Shown piece by piece: positions 7,012-12,383 of a stretch of DNA of 12,383 nucleotides. Each line of letters starts with the position of its first letter. The stretch's first letter is position 1. The stretch comes from Acidobacteriota bacterium (lineage in GTDB: Bacteria; Acidobacteriota; Vicinamibacteria; Marinacidobacterales; SMYC01). The position numbers and the translations under genes were made by a program. The notes beneath the pieces are model-generated. The model was not told where the DNA came from. It searched no databases and saw nothing but the letters and a program-made list of their open reading frames with translations. The stretch lies in contig JAJCXL010000480.1 in the NCBI GenBank assembly GCA_029263435.1, positions 1 to 12,383 of the forward strand, given 5' to 3'.

Positions 7012-8544
7012 ATGACGCACGTGCATGGTCGTAGCTTCTGGTGCAAGCCCGTCGGCGGGATGCTCATGCTCGCGCTCATCGGGTGCGAGGCGAGACCGGT
7101 CGATTCCCCAGCCGTTCCATCGGGAGTGCCTTTCGGTACCTTCCGTGCCGTCTCCAATCCGTTGTTCGGCGACGCCGGCGCCCAGCCGAATGCGTGGGCC
7201 GATATCGACAACGACGGCGACCTCGATCTATTCGTGGGCATGCGCGGGCAGCTCAATCGTATGTACCGGAACGACGGCGCTTCGTTCACCGATATCGCGG
7301 CCGAGGTGGGACTCGCCGATCCCGAGGACACGAGAGTCGCCGCGTTCGGCGACTTCGACGCGGACGGACATCTCGACCTCTATGTCGGCTTCACGCTCAG
7401 AGACGGCGTTGGCAATCGACTCTATCGAAACACCGGTGACGGCGCGCACTTCGAGGACGTTGGAGCCGATCTAGGCGTCGACCTCATCGGGAACACGCGG
7501 CAGACGTCCTGGATCGACTATGACAGCGACCAGGATGTGGATCTCTTCATTGCGTTTAGGGAGCAACCGAACCGCTTGTTTCGAAATGATGGAGCAAGCT
7601 TCACCGACGTGTCGGAGTCGGTCGGGATCGACGACCCGAGAAAGACCGTGGGCGTGGCATGGTTCGACGCGGACGAGGACGGAGACCTGGACGTTTTCGT
7701 CACGAATCAAAACGGGGACGCCGACGGCATGTTCTTGAACCGGGTCACCGACAACGGTCGGTTTCACGACGTCGCGCCGGAGTGGGCGATGGACGGCGGC
7801 CCACGCACCGAGGAGTATGGCGGGGTCGGTCCGGCCATTACCGACTACGACAACGACGGAGACCTCGACCTCTTCGTGGCGATGTACGGTCCGGACTTCT
7901 TGTATCGGCACGACGACGACCATCGCTACGTTGAGCTCGGACGAGGGAGCGTCATCGGGCAGGACTACCACTCGACCTCGGCGGCCTGGGGAGACGTCGA
8001 CAACGACGGCTGGCTAGACCTGTTCGTCATCTCCTATTTACGAGACGAGGCGGAAGTACCGGACCATTTGTTCCGCAATGTGGAAGGACATTTCACCGAC
8101 GAGACACCGGCCATCATTCTCGAGCGCGGCGGCAGCCACGGCGTACAGTGGGCCGACTATGACGGCGATGGCGATATCGACCTGTCTCTCGCGAACAACC
8201 ACCCGGACGCGGGCCACCCGCTCTACGAGAACCTTCTCGACGACGCGGCGGCTCGACGCTCGATCCAGGTGTGGGTAAAAGACGCCGACGGACACCACAC
8301 GTTGCCGGGAGCCGAGATTCGACTGTTCGCGTCGCCGAGTGGGGAGCTTCTTGGCACCCGGTTGGTCGATACGGGCGGAGGCTACTGCTCGCAGAGCGTG
8401 GTGCCGGTTCATTTCGGCCTCCCCGAGGGTGTCTCGAGGGTGGACGTCGAGCTCACGGTGATGTCCCCAGACGGGCGAAGAATGAGCCGACGCGAGTCAG
8501 TCCCCGCCGGCAGCATCGTCGAGCTCCGCGCCGATCCGCGTTAG
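7012..8544 (+). CDS. FG-GAP/VCBS-repeat lipoprotein with ASPIC/UnbV domain (CRTAC1-like)
   Basis: A 510-residue secreted lipoprotein. The signal sequence has basic residues R7 and K12, a hydrophobic core and lipobox LIGC with the acylated Cys at 25. Residue 26 is Glu, so outer-membrane sorting is likely. Seven FG-GAP-type repeats between about residues 50 and 400 each carry a Ca-binding Asp loop, for example DIDNDGDLDLFVG (from 64), DFDADGHLDLYVG, DYDNDGDLDLFV and DYDGDGDIDLSLAN (from 384). This suggests a seven-bladed beta-propeller. The C-terminal part (about 430-510), with PGAEIRLF, GGGYCSQS and HFGLPEG, matches the ASPIC/UnbV domain. Such proteins are thought to bind glycans or proteins at the surface; enzymatic activity is not established. 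Its start codon lies 7 bases after the glycosyltransferase stop, with GCAGG overlapping that stop as a weak ribosome binding site, suggesting translational coupling. Confidence 0.92.
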   Translation: MTHVHGRSFWCKPVGGMLMLALIGCEARPVDSPAVPSGVPFGTFRAVSNPLFGDAGAQPNAWADIDNDGDLDLFVGMRGQLNRMYRNDGASFTDIAAEVGLADPEDTRVAAFGDFDADGHLDLYVGFTLRDGVGNRLYRNTGDGAHFEDVGADLGVDLIGNTRQTSWIDYDSDQDVDLFIAFREQPNRLFRNDGASFTDVSESVGIDDPRKTVGVAWFDADEDGDLDVFVTNQNGDADGMFLNRVTDNGRFHDVAPEWAMDGGPRTEEYGGVGPAITDYDNDGDLDLFVAMYGPDFLYRHDDDHRYVELGRGSVIGQDYHSTSAAWGDVDNDGWLDLFVISYLRDEAEVPDHLFRNVEGHFTDETPAIILERGGSHGVQWADYDGDGDIDLSLANNHPDAGHPLYENLLDDAAARRSIQVWVKDADGHHTLPGAEIRLFASPSGELLGTRLVDTGGGYCSQSVVPVHFGLPEGVSRVDVELTVMSPDGRRMSRRESVPAGSIVELRADPR

Positions 8545-8554
8545 GGTCTCGTCC

Positions 8555-9937
8555 ATGCCCGAACGTTTGACGGGACTCGCGCGCGAGCTGGGTGCCGTGC
8601 GGCAAGGCATGATTGCGATCGGCGGGATCGTCGGCGTCGGTCTGTTTCTCGGAAGCGGCGCGACCATCGGACTCGCCGGCCCCGCCGTCATCATCGCTTA
8701 CCTCCTCGCAGCCGTGGTGGCCATCCCGCTCGGGCTGGTGATCGCTGAGATGGCGACCGTCCATCCGGTGGCCGGCGCGTTCGGCAAGTATGCCGACATC
8801 TATGTCGGCCGGTGGCTGGGTTTCGCGACCCGACTCTCTTATTGGTTCGCGGAGATGTTCGCGATCGGAGCCATGGTCACCGCGGTCGCGGTCTATCTCG
8901 GGTTCTGGTTTCCGGACACTCCGGGCGCCGTGTTCATCGTCGGCGCGGCCGTCATCGCGGTGGCATTGAACACCCAAGGCGTCGGGCGCTTCGGACTCCT
9001 CGAGTCCGGCTTTTCCACCATCAAGGTCGGAGCAATTCTCGTTTTCGTCGTGCTCGGTGCCGCGCTCATTCTCGGCGGCGGAACGAACGCTTGGGGGAAC
9101 CTCCTCGACCACGGCGGCATCTTGCCCAACGGTCTCTCCGGGATCGTATTGTCATTGACGCTCGTCGTCGCGAGCTTTCTCGGGGTCGAAGCGGTGGCGG
9201 TGACGGCCGCGGAAGCGGAGCGACCCGAACGGAGCGTGCCTCGCGCGGTCCTGGGCCTCGTCGGCACTCTCTGTGTTCTCTACGTCGCTTCGATGTTCGT
9301 CATCGTGTCGGTGTTACCGTGGACCGAGGTCGCGGAGGCGGACGGGAGCCTGTCGACCAGCCCTTTCGTCACCGTCTTCGCGCGATCGGGGGTCCCATAC
9401 TCCGCGGACCTGATGAACCTCGTCGTGGTCTCGGCAGCGTTGACCGGGGCCGTGAGTCACCTCTACCTGTCGAGCCGGGTGCTGCACTCTCTCGCCGAGG
9501 AAGGCTATGCGCCGCAATCCCTCGCGACGGTGGACGATCGAGGGGTCCCCATGCGGGCGCTTGCGGGCTCGACCGTCGGCTTGGCTCTCGCGGCGGCCCT
9601 CGCCTCTTTCGGTACTCGCGCTTTTCTACCGCTTTACGGCACGGGCGTGGTCGCGCTTTTGGCGATTTGGCTGACCATCTTCTACTGCCATTTTCGGTTT
9701 CGCCGCGCGCTCTCGGCGACGGATCTGGCCGCTCTTCCCATCCGAGTGCCGGCCCACCCTTGGCCTTCTCTCGCCGCGTCAGCCGTTATCATTGTAGCTA
9801 TCGGTGCGACCCCATGGGTCCCGGGACTCCAATGGACGGTGCCCACCTTCGCGGCCTGGCTGGCTCTCCTCGCCGTCGTCTACCGGCTCGGCGGATGGAG
9901 AGAAAAGGCTCGAGCGAGCGCCCACCGCTCATCCTGA
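8555..9937 (+). CDS. APC-family amino acid permease
   Basis: A 460-residue, roughly 12-helix inner-membrane transporter of the amino acid/polyamine/organocation superfamily, typical length 440-500. The N-terminus has the first-helix signature GGIVGVGLFLGSG, whose unwound glycine segment contacts the substrate amino and carboxyl groups in this fold. Around residues 210-232 lies the family motif FLGVEAVAVTAAEAERPERSVPRAV. The whole protein is hydrophobic and ends in a short basic tail. The start at ATG 8555 has AGGG (8543-8546) at 8-base spacing, overlapping the stop of the FG-GAP gene, so it looks co-translated. It ends 17 bases from the stop of the convergent repeat-protein gene. Uptake of an amino acid by proton symport is the likely role; the substrate (branched, aromatic, GABA or other) cannot be told from sequence alone. 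Confidence 0.92.
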   Translation: MPERLTGLARELGAVRQGMIAIGGIVGVGLFLGSGATIGLAGPAVIIAYLLAAVVAIPLGLVIAEMATVHPVAGAFGKYADIYVGRWLGFATRLSYWFAEMFAIGAMVTAVAVYLGFWFPDTPGAVFIVGAAVIAVALNTQGVGRFGLLESGFSTIKVGAILVFVVLGAALILGGGTNAWGNLLDHGGILPNGLSGIVLSLTLVVASFLGVEAVAVTAAEAERPERSVPRAVLGLVGTLCVLYVASMFVIVSVLPWTEVAEADGSLSTSPFVTVFARSGVPYSADLMNLVVVSAALTGAVSHLYLSSRVLHSLAEEGYAPQSLATVDDRGVPMRALAGSTVGLALAAALASFGTRAFLPLYGTGVVALLAIWLTIFYCHFRFRRALSATDLAALPIRVPAHPWPSLAASAVIIVAIGATPWVPGLQWTVPTFAAWLALLAVVYRLGGWREKARASAHRSS

Positions 9938-9954
9938 CGGGCAGCGCTCGCCGG

Positions 9955-10887
9955 CTAGTTGACGCTCGCGTTACAGGCTCCTTGCGACAGGCGAAAGCCG
10001 GAGTCACAGTCCCATGCGTTTCCTGAATAGTTGATGTGAGCGTTATCCGGAACCGAGAATGCCACACACGAAAGAGCGTCCTTTCGAAAACCACGGTGGC
10101 AGTCCCAATCGTCGCCCGAATATTTAAGGAATCCGTTCAGTGGGACAACGACCGCCACGCATGCGGCACCGTCTCGCCGAAACCCGTGATCGCACTCCCA
10201 GTCCGTGCCGGATCCCCTCAGGTGAGCGCCGCGAGGAATGACTACCGGAAGGCACGTGTCGCCGCGAGCCACGAATCCCCTGCCGCACTTCCAACCATCG
10301 CCTCTAGAATTCAGAAACGCGTTGTCGGGAATATCGACCATTCGGCATGATTCGCCGCTCTTTTCGTAGCCGCGGTCGCAAACCCATCGGTTGCCGCTAG
10401 AATCGATAAATGCGTGCTCCGGGACGACGACGAGAGCGCACCCCGAGTCCACGAGCCGGTAACCGCGCTCGCACTCGAAGCGGTCCCCGGAATAGTCCAA
10501 GAAAGCGTTCGCAGGTAACGTGACGGCAACGCAGGACTCGCCGATCTTCTGGAAGCCTCGAGTGCAAGTCCAATCGTGGCCGTTGGCACTCAGTCGCGCA
10601 TCGGCCGGGACATCGACGGGCGCACATTGATCACCGAGCTCGCGATATCCGTGAGCACATCGCCAGCCATCACCGAGCGGACTCAAGAATGCATGAGCAG
10701 GGATCTCAATCGCAGCGCAGGTGGCTCCGACGCGCTCGTAGCCGCGGTCGCATTCCCAGCCGAGGTAACCCCGCTTCGCGTGGGCATTCGTGGGCGGCGT
10801 CGGCGCGATGTCTTGGGACCAGCCCAACAGCGGGGTCATCGATAGCAAGATCACGAAACTCAGAGAAGTCTTCGTCATTTCCATCAT
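9955..10887 (-). CDS. Secreted protein of nine 31-residue two-cysteine repeats, unknown function
   Basis: A 310-residue protein: a 31-residue N-terminal part with a signal peptide (hydrophobic core about 8-21, likely cleavage near GWS/QD), then nine repeats of exactly 31 residues reaching the last codon. In each repeat: Pro 1, usually Ala 4, Gly 10, aromatic 13 (Trp, once Phe), Cys 15, Gly 18, Phe/Tyr 19, Cys 26 and a hydrophobic pair near 29 and 31. That gives 18 cysteines and no others in the mature chain, suggesting one disulphide per repeat. The start at 10887 is preferred over an in-frame ATG at 11004 because it directly begins a signal peptide and is preceded by GAGAGAGAAAGA; the longer start has GAGG abutting it. 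The base composition looks less GC-rich than the neighbours. I do not recognise a named family; an extracellular adhesion or binding role is a guess. Confidence 0.85.
   Translation of the reverse strand: MMEMTKTSLSFVILLSMTPLLGWSQDIAPTPPTNAHAKRGYLGWECDRGYERVGATCAAIEIPAHAFLSPLGDGWRCAHGYRELGDQCAPVDVPADARLSANGHDWTCTRGFQKIGESCVAVTLPANAFLDYSGDRFECERGYRLVDSGCALVVVPEHAFIDSSGNRWVCDRGYEKSGESCRMVDIPDNAFLNSRGDGWKCGRGFVARGDTCLPVVIPRGAHLRGSGTDWECDHGFRRDGAACVAVVVPLNGFLKYSGDDWDCHRGFRKDALSCVAFSVPDNAHINYSGNAWDCDSGFRLSQGACNASVN
9958..10794 (-). repeat. Nine tandem 93-bp coding repeats
   Basis: The entire mature coding region is nine back-to-back units of 31 codons with no insertions or deletions. The units are well diverged at the DNA level, so they are old protein repeats and not a recent expansion. 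The best-kept codons are those for Gly 10, Trp 13, Cys 15, Gly 18 and Cys 26. Unit 1 lacks Gly 10 and unit 4 has Phe for Trp 13. Confidence 0.93.
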
Positions 10888-10997
10888 TCTTTCTCTCTCT
10901 CGGTAGCGAGTCGCGAGTCGCGAGAGCGCGCTCGTGATCCGAAAGGATCCACAACACCCGAGGAGGCGACGCTTTCGGATGAAATCCCAGGCCGCAT
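10884..10997 (-). CDS. Possible 37-codon leader ORF coupled to the repeat-protein gene
   Basis: A small ORF on the - strand begins with ATG at 10997, with GAGG seven bases upstream. It ends in a TGA (10886-10884) that overlaps the repeat-protein ATG (10887-10885) as ATGA. The product is Ser/Arg-rich with no visible domain. Spacing and overlap are those of a translationally coupled upstream ORF. No homology can be cited, and an ORF of this length can arise by chance in GC-rich DNA, so the call is tentative. Confidence 0.25.
   Translation of the reverse strand: MRPGISSESVASSGVVDPFGSRARSRDSRLATEREKE
10924..10952. other. Palindrome plus hairpin in the 5' leader of the repeat-protein gene
   Basis: GAGCGCGCTC (10924-10933) is a perfect 10-base palindrome. 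It is followed at once by GATCC-GAAA-GGATC (10936-10949), flanked by GTG/CAC, which forms a stem of about 8 pairs with one bulge. On the gene side a tandem CGAGTCG x2 (10907-10920) adjoins. All lie within the predicted untranslated leader of the - strand gene, 20 to 65 bases upstream of its ATG, where they could affect translation or mRNA stability. Confidence 0.4.
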
Positions 10998-11048
10998 CAG
11001 GCATCCTCGAAGCAACGAGAGAGGTTCGGGAGGGGTGTCCGTGTCGCC

Positions 11049-11077
11049 ACTATCCGTTAATTAACTTCCCGTGTCAA
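11049..11077 (-). promoter_or_regulatory. Leftward promoter, probably for the repeat-protein gene
   Basis: On the - strand, TTGACA (11077-11072) is a perfect -35 box. GATAGT (11054-11049) matches the -10 consensus at 4 of 6, with a 17-base spacer. The palindrome GTTAATTAAC (11056-11065) occupies the spacer next to the -10. Predicted transcription starts near 11042, giving a leader of about 155 bases to the ATG at 10887. Confidence 0.6.
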
Positions 11078-11108
11078 GCTCATCATTGACTAAGAGGAGT
11101 TAATTAAC
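11056..11108. promoter_or_regulatory. Pair of GTTAATTAAC palindromes, candidate operators
   Basis: Two copies of the perfect 10-base palindrome GTTAATTAAC (11056-11065 and 11099-11108) lie 43 bases apart centre to centre, close to four helical turns. Each is next to the -10 box of one of two divergent promoters, an ideal place for one repressor to block both. Such AT-rich words are rare in this GC-rich window. The cognate regulator is not identifiable. Confidence 0.55.
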
Positions 11109-11114
11109 TATAGT
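11086..11114 (+). promoter_or_regulatory. Rightward promoter, probably for the DUF1611 gene
   Basis: TTGACT (11086-11091) and TATAGT (11109-11114) each match the sigma-70 consensus at 5 of 6, with an ideal 17-base spacer. The palindrome GTTAATTAAC (11099-11108) lies in the spacer and abuts the -10. Transcription should begin near 11121, about 250 bases before the ATG at 11372, so a long leader or an unseen small gene lies between. Confidence 0.65.
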
Positions 11115-11371
11115 TACCTCATGGCCGCGACCCGTACTCCGGGCAGCTCGCGGTGAGCGAAGCTCGATCCCGTCGGAGGGCGTAACGGTGGACGCCAATC
11201 CGGTCAGAGCTGTTGGACGACGGCGCGCCGGACGCAGTCGGTCGCGACGAAAGACGCGGCCCTCGACTTCACCGAACTAACCCGCCTAGCGGGGACGCCT
11301 TGTTGACATCCTGGCCAATCTCGGCCGGACGATCCCGTCGCCTCCTCTGAGCCGTACCAGAGAGAGGGTGC
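11115..11371 (+). other. Long leader of the DUF1611 gene; no established gene
   Basis: About 250 bases with no convincing gene. A stem-loop starts right at the predicted transcription start: CCGCGA (11125-11130) pairs with TCGCGG (11148-11153), with an inner CCC/GGG pairing. An 11-codon ORF (MAATRTPGSSR) begins at 11121, exactly the predicted +1, and could be leaderless. A second possible ORF of 30 codons starts at GTG 11188 behind GGAGGG (11175-11180) and is very Arg-rich. CCCGC-CTA-GCGGG (11281-11293) forms a short hairpin without a T-run. TTGACA (11303-11308) has no good -10 after it. GAGAGAGGG (11360-11368) is the ribosome binding site of the next gene. Confidence 0.4.
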
Positions 11372-12383
11372 ATGCCAGATCCACAGCCCGCCAACACGGC
11401 GAGGTCGTCTCATCGAGCAACCGCAGTCATCTATTGCGAAGCGAACTTCGGGGCCGCCGACGGCAAGACTGCTAACGGGCTCGTGCGTCACTCGGAACGC
11501 TACGAGATTCTGTCAGTCATCGACAGTGAGAAAGCCGGCCTCGATGCAGGGGAAGTTCTCGGTGAGACGCATTGCGGCATCCCGATTTGCCGCGACCTCG
11601 CCGACGCGCTGTCCCAGGCCGGGGCTACCCCCGACTTCTTCATCTTCGGTATGGCGCCGGCAAGCGGCATGCTTTCGACCCATCAACGTAGTGTCGTGCT
11701 CAACGCCGTCAGTCTCGGGCTCAACATCGTCAACGGGCTGCATGAATTCTTGAACGACGACCCGGAGTTCGCCGCGGCGAGCGCGTTGATGAACGTGAAA
11801 ATCCGAGATGTCCGGAAACCCCGCGCCAAGAAAGACCTCCGGATGTTCAGCGATAGCATCCGCCGGGTGACGTGCCCGCGAATCGCAGTGCTTGGTACCG
11901 ACTGTGCGATCGGCAAGCGCACCACGGCCGCCATCCTGACGCGAGCGCTCGTCGAACGAGGTATCAACGCGGTGATGGTCGGTACGGGTCAAACCAGCCT
12001 CATCCAGGGCGCTCGCTACGGGGTGGTGCTCGACGCGATCCCGTCGCAGTTCTGCGCCGGCGAGCTCGAAGCCACCATCGTTGAAGCGTTCGACGTCGAA
12101 GACCCCGATGTGATCATCGTCGAAGGGCAGTCTGCGTTGAGCCATCCGGCGTTCTCCTCCTCGTCTTTCGTCCTTCGTGGCAGCCGACCGGATGGGGTCG
12201 TATTGCAGCACGCACCGGCGCGCGCCCACCGTTGCGATTTCAAACATATGCCGATGCCGTTGCCGGCAACCGAGATCGCTCTCATTCAGGTTTTTTCCAA
12301 CACCAAGGTCATCGGAGTCACCATCAATCACGAGAACATGACCTACGACGAGGTGAGTGCCGCGATACGGTCGCTCGCGGACG
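11372..12383 (+). CDS. DUF1611 family protein, DgcN-like (putative D-glutamate N-acetyltransferase), 3' truncated by the window
   Basis: The frame is open from ATG 11372 to the window end (337 codons). An in-frame stop at 11348-11350 and GAGAGAGGG just upstream fix the start. The N-terminal domain (about 16-165) has IYCEANFGAADGKTANGL and YEILSVIDSEKAGLDAGE, a DUF1611 pattern. The second domain has a P-loop-like GTDCAIGKRT (175-184), then VGTGQTSLIQGARYG, IIVEGQSALSHPA and GVTINHENM, the latter usually close to the family's C-terminus; perhaps 20-30 residues are missing. Members named DgcN N-acetylate D-glutamate in a D-glutamate catabolic route with an enolase-type racemase, DgcA, which would have to lie beyond the right edge. 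The family call is firm; the substrate is inferred from relatives. A - strand ORF of 272 codons lying inside this gene is its shadow. Confidence 0.82.
   Translation, partial: MPDPQPANTARSSHRATAVIYCEANFGAADGKTANGLVRHSERYEILSVIDSEKAGLDAGEVLGETHCGIPICRDLADALSQAGATPDFFIFGMAPASGMLSTHQRSVVLNAVSLGLNIVNGLHEFLNDDPEFAAASALMNVKIRDVRKPRAKKDLRMFSDSIRRVTCPRIAVLGTDCAIGKRTTAAILTRALVERGINAVMVGTGQTSLIQGARYGVVLDAIPSQFCAGELEATIVEAFDVEDPDVIIVEGQSALSHPAFSSSSFVLRGSRPDGVVLQHAPARAHRCDFKHMPMPLPATEIALIQVFSNTKVIGVTINHENMTYDEVSAAIRSLAD

Noticed and set aside
9938..9957. Terminator between the convergent permease and repeat-protein genes
   Set aside because: Only 17 bases separate the stop codons, and the AGCGCT palindrome there has no proper stem or T-run.
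8812..10026. 404-codon + strand ORF overlapping the permease
   Set aside because: Arg/Gly-rich shadow frame of the APC permease, also running across the convergent gene's end.
10888..11004. N-terminal 39-residue extension of the repeat protein from ATG 11004
   Set aside because: It would bury the signal peptide behind a basic segment, and its only Shine-Dalgarno-like bases directly touch the ATG; the start at 10887 is better.
11204..11491. 95-codon - strand ORF in the leader region
   Set aside because: It overlaps the start of the DUF1611 gene, has no recognisable motif and reads like chance coding in GC-rich DNA.
11513..12331. 272-codon ORF on the - strand
   Set aside because: It lies inside the DUF1611 gene and its translation is Asp/His/Arg-rich with no recognisable domain; the + frame shows clear family motifs.

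Overview
The window is GC-rich, densely coding bacterial DNA, probably from Acidobacteriota or a related phylum such as Gemmatimonadota. This rests on an ADOP-type duplicated permease, a BlaI plus M56-peptidase pair, and an ASPIC/UnbV (CRTAC1-like) lipoprotein, a combination I associate with those groups. No rRNA, tRNA, CRISPR array or complete insertion sequence was seen.

Left part (1-2266): most of an MacB/FtsX-like ADOP permease whose N-terminus lies outside the window. It is followed by a 200-base intergenic stretch with a roughly 100-bp inverted-repeat (REP/MITE-like) element. Next to this is a promoter buried in a nested 37-bp dyad, a good candidate BlaI operator.

Middle (2468-9937): five genes on the + strand with gaps of -1, 62, 7 and 10 bases. 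They are a BlaI-family repressor; a BlaR1-like M56 membrane metallopeptidase whose C-terminal part is a HEAT-repeat domain instead of a penicillin-binding sensor; a GT-C-type membrane glycosyltransferase; a seven-repeat FG-GAP/ASPIC-UnbV lipoprotein; and an APC-family amino acid permease. The first two should form a protease/repressor signalling pair. The other three may be co-transcribed with them.

Right part (9955-12383): a convergent - strand gene encodes a secreted protein made almost entirely of nine exact-length 31-residue two-cysteine repeats. It shares a 66-bp mirror-image divergent promoter with a + strand gene for a DUF1611/DgcN-like protein, which runs off the right edge. Each promoter half has its own -35 and -10 boxes and its own GTTAATTAAC palindrome just upstream of the -10. 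The + transcript would have a leader of about 250 bases. The - transcript carries a possible 37-codon leader ORF that overlaps the repeat gene's start by ATGA.

The most unusual items are the 31-residue cysteine-repeat protein with its symmetric control region, and the HEAT-fused BlaR1-like protein with its nested operator and hexanucleotide-repeat tail.
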